A stretch of DNA of 18,820 nucleotides from Prevotellaceae bacterium (GTDB lineage: Bacteria > Bacteroidota > Bacteroidia > Bacteroidales > UBA932), in assembly GCA_031254635.1 (NCBI GenBank), contig JAIRUB010000066.1, forward strand, positions 1 through 18,820, given 5' to 3'. Under the pieces are notes generated by a model. The model was not told the origin of the DNA and ran no database searches. It saw only the letters and a program-made list of their open reading frames with translations. Below are positions 1 through 6,668 of this stretch, piece by piece. The stretch's first letter is position 1. The number at the start of each line of letters is the position of its first letter. Both the position numbers and the translations under genes were made by a program.

Positions 1-659
1 TTTTCCACAATCACAATAGCATTGTCCAAATCGCCGCCTTTAATCAGGTTGTTTTTGAACAAGGGCTCCAATTCATGCAGGAAAACGAAGGTGCGGCAGG
101 GTGCAATTCCTGTAGCAAACTCGCTGACATCATTCATTCGGGCATATTGATTGCCAATTACTTCGGAATTATAGTCAATCATTACTTCCATGCTGAATTT
201 ATCGTCGGGAAGAAGTGTAATTTCTTTACCAAAAGCCTCATCGCGATATACAAATTTTTCTTTAATTTCGAAGTACCAACGATCTTCGTTCTGCTCTTCT
301 ACACCTGTTTCGATAATACCTTCCACATACAGGCGGGCGCTGCCGTCCATAATAGGCGCTTCGGGAGCATCAACCTTAACTAAAGCATTATCCACTCCCA
401 TTCCGGAAAGGGCTGCTAATACATGTTCTATGGTGCTGATTTTAACATTGTTTTTTTCCAATGTCGTACCTCTGGAGGTTGCTGTCACATTGTCGGCTAT
501 AGCTTCTATGATAGGTTGTTCAGGTAAATCTACACGTTGAAACTTTACCCCGTGGTTAACAGGCGCCGGCTCAATGGCCATCTCTACTTGCAGGCCTGTG
601 TGTAAACCACGACCGGTGAAAGTAAGCGATTGTTTAAGCGTTTGTTGTTTTTGTTGCAT
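1..659 (-). CDS. lpxC: UDP-3-O-acyl-N-acetylglucosamine deacetylase, N-terminal part (cut by window edge)
   Basis: Zinc-dependent deacetylase that catalyses the first committed step of lipid A synthesis, in the cytoplasm. About 219 residues are visible on the minus strand from the ATG at 659. The opening TGRGLHTG motif (His20) and TIEHVLAAL (His79, equivalent to a zinc ligand in E. coli LpxC) are intact. Later come APIMDGSA and a stretch ending KGGDLDNAIVI, all typical of LpxC. The remaining metal ligands and the catalytic His lie beyond the window edge. In many Bacteroidota this gene is fused to fabZ; that cannot be judged here because the 3' half is missing. A TATATTTG -7 box lies at 695-702 on the same strand. 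Family assignment is firm; the fusion is only an expectation. Confidence 0.95.
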   Translation of the reverse strand, partial: MQQKQQTLKQSLTFTGRGLHTGLQVEMAIEPAPVNHGVKFQRVDLPEQPIIEAIADNVTATSRGTTLEKNNVKISTIEHVLAALSGMGVDNALVKVDAPEAPIMDGSARLYVEGIIETGVEEQNEDRWYFEIKEKFVYRDEAFGKEITLLPDDKFSMEVMIDYNSEVIGNQYARMNDVSEFATGIAPCRTFVFLHELEPLFKNNLIKGGDLDNAIVIVE

Positions 660-694
660 CAATAATCGTGTTAGTAATCTAAAGGTTTAACCTG

Positions 695-702
695 CAAATA
701 TA
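695..702 (-). promoter_or_regulatory. -7 box of the lpxC promoter
   Basis: TATATTTG on the minus strand fits the Bacteroidota TAnnTTTG -7 consensus and implies a leader of about 30 nt before the lpxC ATG. No clear TTTG element is seen at the expected upstream distance. Confidence 0.55.
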
Positions 703-853
703 AACAAAAAATTTGGGGATTACCTCTTTTAGACTTATAAAATATCAAACAGGGGTATTCAGAAAATTACAACCATGCTATAAATTAGTCTTTTACAAAC
801 ATCAAAGGGCGCACCTCTTTTAAATCTTAAATTCTTAAATTGGTATCAGGATA

Positions 854-900
854 TGTAATACCCCCCAATTTTTGGGCAATAGTTTAAGGTGTATCTTTTG
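854..900 (+). mobile_element. Solitary left end of an IS3-type element
   Basis: TGTAATACCCCCCAATTTTT and the following bases to about 900 match the left ends at 11685 and 18153, including the embedded -7-like GTATCTTT stretch. Similarity stops at about 900, before the position where orfA would start, and no right end follows. This is a relic or an end left by deletion. The extra T in TATCTTTTG may spoil its -7 box. Confidence 0.75.
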
Positions 901-1050
901 CAAAAGTAATTGAAAGTGCTTCGGCAAAAGAATTTAAGCCATTCTTCAATGATTACATAAGTTAAAATGCAAAAGTTACAACTGATGTTTGGAAAGGTTA
1001 TCTGCCATAAACGTGAGGCGATTTTTTCGGTAAATCAACGAGTTACAAGT

Positions 1051-1128
1051 TTATTCGGTTATTCCGTTACTCAGTTATTCAGCTATTGATTGTCGCATAT
1101 CCTTAATATCCTAATCTTAATCTCTCTG
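1051..1128. repeat. 8-bp tandem repeat array following the dsbD stop codon
   Basis: Four consecutive 8-bp units, TTATTCGG, TTATTCCG, TTACTCAG and TTATTCAG, fill 1051-1082, and a weaker CTATTGAT unit follows. Between there and the dsbD stop codon (1129) a second, less regular set contains TTAATATC, CTAATC and TTAATCTC. On the dsbD strand the array begins directly after the stop codon. Confidence 0.7.
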
Positions 1129-3138
1129 TCACTTCTTCCCAAAGGCCTCAATGCCGCTATTCAAGAATTGTAGAAACTCGTCGGTGCTGCATTTGGCAAC
1201 AGGCTTAGTGAGTGGCTTTTCGTCAAAACCAATCAAGGCATAGAAGGGCTGTGCCATTACGCCAAAATACGCTACCTGATAGTCGCGCAGTTTACCACCT
1301 AAGGTTTTATATACCTTGTTATCGAAGGTAGAAGTTACCCATTCGTTTTCGGGTAGTTCGGTTTTATCGTCTATATAAAGGGTTGCAATCACTACCTTAT
1401 TGCGTAAAATACCTAACACTCTTTCATCGCTCCACACTGTAGCTTCCATTTTCTTGCACTCGCTGCATCCATCGAATTTAAAAGCCAACAACACCGGCTT
1501 GTTTTGTTGTTTAGCGCATTCTATTGCTTGAGCAATGTCGTGGTAGGCAGGTAGTCCATACGATAATTGATGTTTAGGATTAGCATATTTAACCTCACCG
1601 CATAATCCTTGGTTGTAGGCCGCGGTTGCAGCATCCGGTGAAACCGTTGAGACAGCAAATACCGAAGGCTCCTTGGGGTCTGGGATGATACCCGACATAG
1701 CTGGCAGCGAGGCACCCAACAATCCCGGCAACAAATATAATGCAAAAGTAAAGGATGCCATAGCAAACAACAAACGAACCACGCCTACATGCTGAACTTC
1801 GCTATCGTGCGACAGTCGCAGACGGCCGAGGAAGTAAAATCCCAACATCACAGCGCAAACAATCCATATAGCAATAAACACTTCACGTGAAATCAAAGTC
1901 CAACCGAAATACTGACCGAACATCAACAGGAACTTCAAGCTGAATGCCAATAAAACAAAGGCGAATATCACTTTCACCATATTCAGCCAACCGCCCGATT
2001 TAGGCATTTTTTTCATCAGTGAAGGCGAAACAGCAAATAGCATGAATGGGAAAGCCAAGGCAAAGCCAAAAGCAGCCATGCCAAGAATAGGTTTCACGGC
2101 CAACCCGCTTCTCATTGATTCTACCAAAATACCTCCAACGAAAGGCCCGGTACAGGAGAACGACACTATTGTCAAAGCCACAGCGACAAAGAAAGAACCA
2201 AGGTACCCGCTACTGTCGGCTTTTTGGTCAGCCTTGTTGGCCAAGCCTGTAGGCAGGGTGATTTCATATCCCCCAAAAAATGATAAGGCAAAGATAAAGA
2301 AGGCAAGTGCAAATATCAGATTGGGTATCCAGTGCGTACTAAAAACATCAACCGCGCTTGCGCTCTTAAACAGTGCTGCTAACACACCGATTGAGGTATA
2401 TATAAGTGTTACGGAAGCACCGAAAATCAGCCCGCGGATAACAGCGGCACGGCTACTTTGTTTACCGCCCAAGAAGAAACTCACAGTCATGGGAATCATA
2501 GGAAACACACAGGGTGTAAACACAGCGCCAAGGCCTGCACCCAAGGCAATTAAAAGAAACAGCCAAAGTCCGCTATCCGCAGTTCTTTCCGTATCTGTTT
2601 CAGCAGCTTCGGCTACTAAAGTGTCTGTTGCCGGATTTTCATTGTCAACTGTTAATTGTGTATCCTGTTGGATTGCAGAAGATGTAGAAGTTACCGCAGC
2701 AGTAACATTTATGTTGAACTCTTCTTCACCAAGCCTACAGGAAGAACCGTTACATGTTTGAAATTCAATTGCTCCACTCACTGTAAATGCTTCAGCGTTC
2801 GGTTTAATTTTTTGCACAAAAGAAGCGGCATTATGAAATATTTTCACTTCAGCATTCACGCCCTCATCAAACTTCGTTTCTGTTGGCGTTAATTCGGTAA
2901 ATGCACCGATAAGCGTGTAATCATTACCTTTTTTAAATTCAATAGATGTTGGAATAGCGTCTCCGCCGGGGTTTGTACTATACATATACCAAGGCGAGTT
3001 GATGGCAACATTAAATATTAGTTCAACCACTCCGTCGGCGCCTTGTTGCTGTTTTATTGACCAGGAAGTTACTGATTGCTGTGCAAAAAGAAATATGCTA
3101 GATAAAGCAAAAAGAAATAAACAAGAAATTTTTTTCAT
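1129..3138 (-). CDS. dsbD: Thiol:disulfide interchange protein DsbD
   Basis: Inner-membrane electron carrier that passes reducing power from cytoplasmic thioredoxin to periplasmic thiol proteins. The 669-residue product has all three classic parts. A signal peptide (MKKISCLFLFALSS) precedes an N-terminal periplasmic domain with Cys129/Cys134 in CNGSSC. A membrane domain of about eight helices spans roughly residues 190-480, with the signature FTPCVFPMIPMTVSFF (Cys210) and FSCTGPFVGG (Cys329). A C-terminal thioredoxin-like domain carries CSEC (Cys558/Cys561). A longer frame opens at 3174, but its start would lie upstream of the promoter's -7 box and ahead of the signal peptide, so the ATG at 3138 is chosen. 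Divergent from the DUF5618 gene. All six redox cysteines are present, so it is probably functional. Confidence 0.95.
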   Translation of the reverse strand: MKKISCLFLFALSSIFLFAQQSVTSWSIKQQQGADGVVELIFNVAINSPWYMYSTNPGGDAIPTSIEFKKGNDYTLIGAFTELTPTETKFDEGVNAEVKIFHNAASFVQKIKPNAEAFTVSGAIEFQTCNGSSCRLGEEEFNINVTAAVTSTSSAIQQDTQLTVDNENPATDTLVAEAAETDTERTADSGLWLFLLIALGAGLGAVFTPCVFPMIPMTVSFFLGGKQSSRAAVIRGLIFGASVTLIYTSIGVLAALFKSASAVDVFSTHWIPNLIFALAFFIFALSFFGGYEITLPTGLANKADQKADSSGYLGSFFVAVALTIVSFSCTGPFVGGILVESMRSGLAVKPILGMAAFGFALAFPFMLFAVSPSLMKKMPKSGGWLNMVKVIFAFVLLAFSLKFLLMFGQYFGWTLISREVFIAIWIVCAVMLGFYFLGRLRLSHDSEVQHVGVVRLLFAMASFTFALYLLPGLLGASLPAMSGIIPDPKEPSVFAVSTVSPDAATAAYNQGLCGEVKYANPKHQLSYGLPAYHDIAQAIECAKQQNKPVLLAFKFDGCSECKKMEATVWSDERVLGILRNKVVIATLYIDDKTELPENEWVTSTFDNKVYKTLGGKLRDYQVAYFGVMAQPFYALIGFDEKPLTKPVAKCSTDEFLQFLNSGIEAFGKK

Positions 3139-3162
3139 CGTATTTATAATATAATTGAGCCG

Positions 3163-3170
3163 CAAAGGTA
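3163..3170 (-). promoter_or_regulatory. -7 box of the dsbD promoter
   Basis: TACCTTTG on the minus strand lies 24 bases before the dsbD ATG at 3138. It supports that start over the longer frame beginning at 3174. No good TTTG upstream element was found. Confidence 0.6.
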
Positions 3171-3201
3171 GCACTTTTCAGCTAAAGTAAAAAATATTTC
3201 T

Positions 3202-3209
3202 TATCTTTG
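3202..3209 (+). promoter_or_regulatory. -7 box of the DUF5618-hemW promoter
   Basis: TATCTTTG matches the TAnnTTTG consensus and lies 22 bases before the ATG at 3232. It forms a divergent promoter pair with the dsbD box 32 bases away. Confidence 0.65.
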
Positions 3210-3231
3210 CAAAAATTATAAATACACCACT

Positions 3232-3645
3232 ATGTTTAAAATTAAAAAACAAGATTTACGGGAAAAAAGTTATGCGGAAGCCATGCACTACATGGATAAC
3301 GCTAAGGAAACCCTAAAAAAAGCAGGCAAGGAAGATAATTTCTACAGCAGTAAAAAATATGTGCGAAGCGCTTGTGGTATTGCATACTGCGGCGTATTGG
3401 TTGCATTAGATGCCTACCTTGAATTGAAAGGCGTTGAGATGCCGAAAAAGAAACGCCGCTCTATATCATTTTACACCCAAAACATTGCACAGCTTGACAA
3501 CAAATTGCTGCAATATTTAGATAGTGTTTATGACACCTTACATTTATCGGGATACTATGATGGTAATCGGAATGCAAAGGTGATAGCTGCTGGCTTCGAA
3601 CATGCCTATCGAATAATCGATAAAATCAAACCTCTTAGTGCATAA
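3232..3645 (+). CDS. DUF5618 family protein, small helical protein of unknown function
   Basis: 137-residue basic protein, predicted mostly alpha-helical and without signal peptide or membrane segments, so probably cytoplasmic. The pattern of an N-terminal YAEAMHYMDNAKETL helix, YVRSACGIAYCGVLVALDAY in the middle and LHLSGYYDGN near the end resembles the Bacteroidota family DUF5618, whose overall shape recalls small HEPN-like helical bundles. The resemblance is from memory of the family, not a search. The canonical HEPN RNase motif Rx4-6H is not evident, so nuclease activity is not implied. Its stop codon lies two bases before the TTG start of hemW, suggesting co-transcription and translational coupling. 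Confidence 0.8.
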   Translation: MFKIKKQDLREKSYAEAMHYMDNAKETLKKAGKEDNFYSSKKYVRSACGIAYCGVLVALDAYLELKGVEMPKKKRRSISFYTQNIAQLDNKLLQYLDSVYDTLHLSGYYDGNRNAKVIAAGFEHAYRIIDKIKPLSA

Positions 3646-3647
3646 GA

Positions 3648-4787
3648 TTGAAAGGTATCTACATTCATATCCCTTTTTGTAAGCAACGCTGTGCATACTG
3701 TGATTTCTACTCCAGTGCCTCCTTGGCTAACAAAGAAGTTATGTTGCAGGCTCTTCTGCAAGAAATTGTACTACGAGCCGATTACCTTAATAATATAACG
3801 CCGTCAGCAACTTTGTATTTTGGCGGTGGCACACCAACAGTATATGCTCCTATAGAATTAGGCCTAATTATCAATCATGTAAAAGAAACTTTCCAAATTA
3901 CTAATTTTGCAGAAGTAACGGTAGAAGCCAACCCCGATGACCTTACCCTTCAATATCTTACCGAATTACAAGAAATTGGTGTTAATCGGCTGAGTGTCGG
4001 CATACAATCGTTCAATGAGGAGTACCTGCGTTGGATGAAACGAAGGCATACAGCCACTCAAGCTATTGAAAGCATACGTTTTGCAAAAGAGGCAGGTTTT
4101 GAAAACATTAGCATTGACCTGATGTACGGACTGCCTCAACTAAACATAGATGAATGGGAAGCCGCTATTGAGAAGGCTTTAATCTTAGATGCTCCTCACA
4201 TTTCGGCCTATCACCTTACTATTGAACCTCATACCATTTTAGGAAAGCAAGCGCAAAAAGGGCTTTTACGCCCTATTGCAGAAGAAGAAAGTGAACAACA
4301 ATTCTTGCTATTGCACCAACTGCTTACTCAGGCAGGTTTCGAACATTATGAGGTTTCTAATTTTGCCCGAGCAGGAAAACAATCCACACACAACAGTCTT
4401 TATTGGCAACAGCAAGCCTATATAGGCATAGGCCCCTCGGCACATTCGTTCAACGGGCATAGCCGTCAATGGAATGTGGCTAACAACAAGCAATATATCT
4501 CGTCTTTGCAAGAAGGACGGTTGTTATTCGAATACGAAACACTCACTCCTACTATACAGTATAATGAATATCTGCTCACCGGATTACGTACCGCCAAAGG
4601 AGTTAGTCTACATTATATCCGATATAATTTTAGCGAAAGTATCGCCGGCTATTTTTTGGAACAAGTACAACAAGCCCTAACACAAGGAATGATAAGCAAA
4701 GAAAATGATGTTTACCGTATCCCCGCCGAACATTTTTTCTTATCAGATGCTATTATAGAAAGATTGTTTTATTTGCCAAAACAATAG
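3648..4787 (+). CDS. hemW: Radical SAM heme chaperone HemW (coproporphyrinogen III oxidase-like)
   Basis: 379 residues, normal for the family. The radical SAM cysteines Cys11, Cys15 and Cys18 appear in FCKQRCAYCDF, followed by FGGGTPT (about 58-64) and HISAYHLTIEPHT further on. The CxxxCxxC pattern with this N-terminus marks the HemW branch, which binds heme and a [4Fe-4S] cluster and delivers heme, rather than true HemN. HemW is often mis-annotated as HemN. The start must be the TTG at 3648: an in-frame stop lies 10-12 bases upstream and the conserved GIYIHIPFC follows at once. No ribosome binding site is obvious, so translation is probably coupled to the preceding DUF5618 gene, which ends two bases earlier. 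Confidence 0.93.
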   Translation: MKGIYIHIPFCKQRCAYCDFYSSASLANKEVMLQALLQEIVLRADYLNNITPSATLYFGGGTPTVYAPIELGLIINHVKETFQITNFAEVTVEANPDDLTLQYLTELQEIGVNRLSVGIQSFNEEYLRWMKRRHTATQAIESIRFAKEAGFENISIDLMYGLPQLNIDEWEAAIEKALILDAPHISAYHLTIEPHTILGKQAQKGLLRPIAEEESEQQFLLLHQLLTQAGFEHYEVSNFARAGKQSTHNSLYWQQQAYIGIGPSAHSFNGHSRQWNVANNKQYISSLQEGRLLFEYETLTPTIQYNEYLLTGLRTAKGVSLHYIRYNFSESIAGYFLEQVQQALTQGMISKENDVYRIPAEHFFLSDAIIERLFYLPKQ

Positions 4788-4805
4788 CCATCCAAGTCAA
4801 AGTGG

Positions 4806-4825
4806 AAAAATAGACTATTTTTTAT
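4806..4825. promoter_or_regulatory. Palindromic operator-like repeat, copy 1
   Basis: Contains AAAAATAG-A-CTATTTTT, a perfect 8+8 inverted repeat around one central base. The stretch AAATAGACTATTTTTTAT recurs exactly 42 bp downstream. It could bind a regulator of the secreted-protein gene, or act as a weak AT-rich terminator for hemW. Confidence 0.5.
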
Positions 4826-4849
4826 CCTTTTTCATCTTAAATAAGGCAG

Positions 4850-4867
4850 AAATAGACTATTTTTTAT
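4850..4867. promoter_or_regulatory. Palindromic operator-like repeat, copy 2
   Basis: Exact repeat of the 18-mer AAATAGACTATTTTTTAT at 4808-4825. The 42-bp offset is four helical turns, so both copies face the same side of the DNA. The -7 box of the next gene starts 36 bases downstream. AAATAG-A-CTATTT is a perfect 6+6 inverted repeat. Confidence 0.5.
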
Positions 4868-4902
4868 AAATAATTTACCGTGCCATAACAGCTTATATGT
4901 CA

Positions 4903-4910
4903 TACCTTTG
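4903..4910 (+). promoter_or_regulatory. -7 box of the secreted-protein gene
   Basis: TACCTTTG, 22 bases before the ATG at 4933. It overlaps the region coding the first residues of the longer possible frame (from 4897), so translation from 4897 is unlikely. Confidence 0.6.
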
Positions 4911-4932
4911 TAAAAAATTAAATATAAAACCT

Positions 4933-5949
4933 ATGAAAAAGTTTATTTTTACAATAACAGTCTTAGTCCTATCAGTTTATACTGTTTTGGGACACATGAA
5001 CACACCTGAAAGCTCCTCTATTAATAATGTCGAGTTGATTCGCAGCCTTACTATTGACGGTACGTCTTCATTGTACACATGTATAGGAGACTACTACATT
5101 AACAACATTAACTACTTGTCCTTCGACATCAACAATGCCCGTTGGACAATTACAGACAATAGTAAATTGAGAATAATAGAAGACAATGGAATAAATGGTT
5201 GCCGTGTAGAGCGCATAGCCTTTAAATCATACGACCCTGATGTTTTCTCTTCAGTAGAAGTGTATCCGGTCGGCGAAACTGAGCTTACACTTGAATTCGA
5301 ATGGAACGAAAATTTTTATTCGATTTCCAAAATTATCACATTCGGAGTCACACCACAAATTGAAGGGATTTTTGAATTAGGTACAAATCAAAGCATACAA
5401 TACTATTCCGATTTGGGTTATATATTAGATCAAATGACTCCCTATTATTTTTCCGGTAATACCGAAGAACAGGATGATAGTAGCGATATTATTCCCGAGT
5501 ATGAATACTGGTGGAAGGTCTTCCCGCAAGGAATGCCGACCTTCCCTTCAAAATACTTCGGCAAAGACACAAAACAAAGGCCTGTCAAATTTCCCGAGGC
5601 AGGAACTTACATATTAAGTTTGTCTATAATCGACGGTTGTGGTGTTAGCGAAAAGGCGCGCCAACCGATTATCGTTCCAGAAAGCAATTTATATTCGATT
5701 ACCCCGAGTTCCATGACTGAAGAATTATTATTTGCAAGCCTTATTAATCAGGCACAATGTAAAACCGGTCGCGGCGAGGTAATGTTTCACGATACCAGAA
5801 CCGGCGCATTGGTTTTTCAACAATCACATGATTTTTGTTCAAGCTTCTCTATTTACACGCATCCCATACCCGGCGGTTTATATTTAGTGCGATTGGTAAT
5901 GAATGGCCAACTAATCCAACAGGAAAATATTTGGGTACTCCACAAATAA
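4933..5949 (+). CDS. Secreted protein with PKD-like region and probable type IX secretion C-terminal signal
   Basis: 338 residues, no enzymatic family recognised. MKKFIFTITVLVLSVYTVLG is a clear signal peptide. The middle is rich in aromatic and acidic residues. A segment around residues 190-255 (from EYWWKVFPQG to GTYILSLSIIDGCG) resembles a PKD/Ig-like beta sandwich. The last 60 or so residues (GEVMFHDTRTG, then PGGLYLVRLVMNG and a short basic end) have the layout of a type A sorting domain of the Bacteroidota type IX secretion system; this is a pattern judgement, not a search. Expected location is the cell surface or outside. It has its own -7 box and stands alone between hemW and convergent ubiX. 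Two palindromic repeats lie upstream and an 8-bp repeat array begins right after its stop codon. Confidence 0.8.
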   Translation: MKKFIFTITVLVLSVYTVLGHMNTPESSSINNVELIRSLTIDGTSSLYTCIGDYYINNINYLSFDINNARWTITDNSKLRIIEDNGINGCRVERIAFKSYDPDVFSSVEVYPVGETELTLEFEWNENFYSISKIITFGVTPQIEGIFELGTNQSIQYYSDLGYILDQMTPYYFSGNTEEQDDSSDIIPEYEYWWKVFPQGMPTFPSKYFGKDTKQRPVKFPEAGTYILSLSIIDGCGVSEKARQPIIVPESNLYSITPSSMTEELLFASLINQAQCKTGRGEVMFHDTRTGALVFQQSHDFCSSFSIYTHPIPGGLYLVRLVMNGQLIQQENIWVLHK

Positions 5950-5989
5950 AATGTGATAATGAAACAATGTAATAATGTGATAATGTGGC
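5950..5989. repeat. 8-bp tandem repeat array directly after a stop codon
   Basis: Five contiguous units, AATGTGAT, AATGAAAC, AATGTAAT, AATGTGAT and AATGTGGC, start at the base following the TAA at 5947-5949. First and fourth units are identical and every unit begins AATG. The array lies between the secreted-protein gene and convergent ubiX, 36 bases from the ubiX stop. Confidence 0.8.
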
Positions 5990-6025
5990 TGCAAAGATTG
6001 TGCTTTTAATTATCATATTGGCTCA

Positions 6026-6577
6026 TTAGCCCCATTGATAGGCCTCAATATTGAATCCTGCTAATTGCAGCACGCGATCAACTACTGTGTCTACTGCTTG
6101 TTCCAAGGTTTCTGGCTTACTGTAAAACGAAGGATTAGCCGGACAAATTATCCCTCCGGCTTCTTTTATTTGTACCATATTCCGTAAATGAATAAGGTTG
6201 TAAGGAGTTTCGCGCGGAACTATAATTAGTTTGCGGCCTTCTTTCAACATTACATCGGCTGTGCGGCTGATTAAATCGGATGCCAATCCTGCAGCCACTT
6301 TGGCTAAGGTTCCCATACTGCATGGAACAATTATCAGGGTATCAAAAGAAGAAGAGCCTGAAGCGAAGGGTGCAAAAAAATTATTATTGTCGTACCGTTC
6401 AAAAGAAATGGCCGATAAGGCTTCTTCTCCAAGTTCATAACTAAACACCTGCTTGCCATTATCGGTAAACACCACCGCTACTTTTGCTGCTGCTTGAGTA
6501 GCTAATTTCGCCAATAAGCGTTTGGCATAAATTGCCCCACTCGCGCCTGTAATACCAACTACAATTTGCCTTTTCAT
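6026..6577 (-). CDS. ubiX: UbiX family flavin prenyltransferase
   Basis: Makes prenylated FMN from FMN and dimethylallyl phosphate, the cofactor used by UbiD-type decarboxylases. The 183 residues match family length. The N-terminal flavin-binding GITGASGAIYAKRLL, PCSMGTLAKVAAG (from about residue 85) and RETPYNLIHLRNM (from 122) are canonical. No ubiD partner is in the window, so the decarboxylase it serves is unknown; a role in quinone synthesis is possible. The ATG at 6577 is the only reasonable start, and TATATTTG at 6591-6598 on the same strand provides a -7 box with a short leader of about 9 nt. Confidence 0.94.
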   Translation of the reverse strand: MKRQIVVGITGASGAIYAKRLLAKLATQAAAKVAVVFTDNGKQVFSYELGEEALSAISFERYDNNNFFAPFASGSSSFDTLIIVPCSMGTLAKVAAGLASDLISRTADVMLKEGRKLIIVPRETPYNLIHLRNMVQIKEAGGIICPANPSFYSKPETLEQAVDTVVDRVLQLAGFNIEAYQWG

Positions 6578-6590
6578 CTTAGATTTTTCG

Positions 6591-6598
6591 CAAATATA
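6591..6598 (-). promoter_or_regulatory. -7 box of the ubiX promoter
   Basis: TATATTTG on the minus strand, 13 bases before the ubiX ATG at 6577. No matching TTTG element was found upstream. Confidence 0.55.
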
Positions 6599-6628
6599 AA
6601 CATAGTTTATTTGTTGAATTTTAATTTT

Positions 6629-6668
6629 TTAAATCCTTAATTGCTTAGTTACTTAATCTCTTAATCAC
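6629..6668. repeat. 8-bp tandem repeat array overlapping a stop codon
   Basis: Five contiguous units, TTAAATCC, TTAATTGC, TTAGTTAC, TTAATCTC and TTAATCAC. All begin TTA and end in C. The last unit contains the complement of the TGA stop codon (6665-6667) of the ATPase gene, so the array runs into the gene end. Confidence 0.8.

Larger units (their letters stand above)
660..1128. other. Gene-free region between lpxC and dsbD
   Basis: 469 bp with no convincing gene. It holds the lpxC -7 box, TTAAAT-type short repeats at about 819-842, a solitary IS3-type left end (854-900) and an 8-bp tandem repeat array behind the dsbD stop codon (1051-1128). The reading frame at 900-965 after the IS end is too short to call. 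No hairpin-plus-T-run terminator was seen. Confidence 0.7.

Noticed and set aside
75..540. Two overlapping plus-strand frames at the left edge
   Set aside because: Both lie opposite the clearly recognisable lpxC coding sequence.
900..965. Short frame after the solitary IS end (contains KEFKPFFNDYIS before a stop)
   Set aside because: It has protein-like composition and could be the tail of a lost gene, but 21 codons with no start are too few to support a call.
1051..1128. CRISPR-like array
   Set aside because: Units are 8 bp and contiguous with no unique spacers, and no cas genes are present; the same holds for 5950-5989 and 6629-6668.
2042..2761. Long open frame on the plus strand (239 codons)
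   Set aside because: It is fully antisense to dsbD, has low-complexity Lys/Ala/Pro composition and no promoter; the dsbD frame has all family motifs.
4897..4932. Upstream start for the secreted protein
   Set aside because: The -7 box at 4903-4910 lies inside this extension, and the signal peptide begins at 4933.
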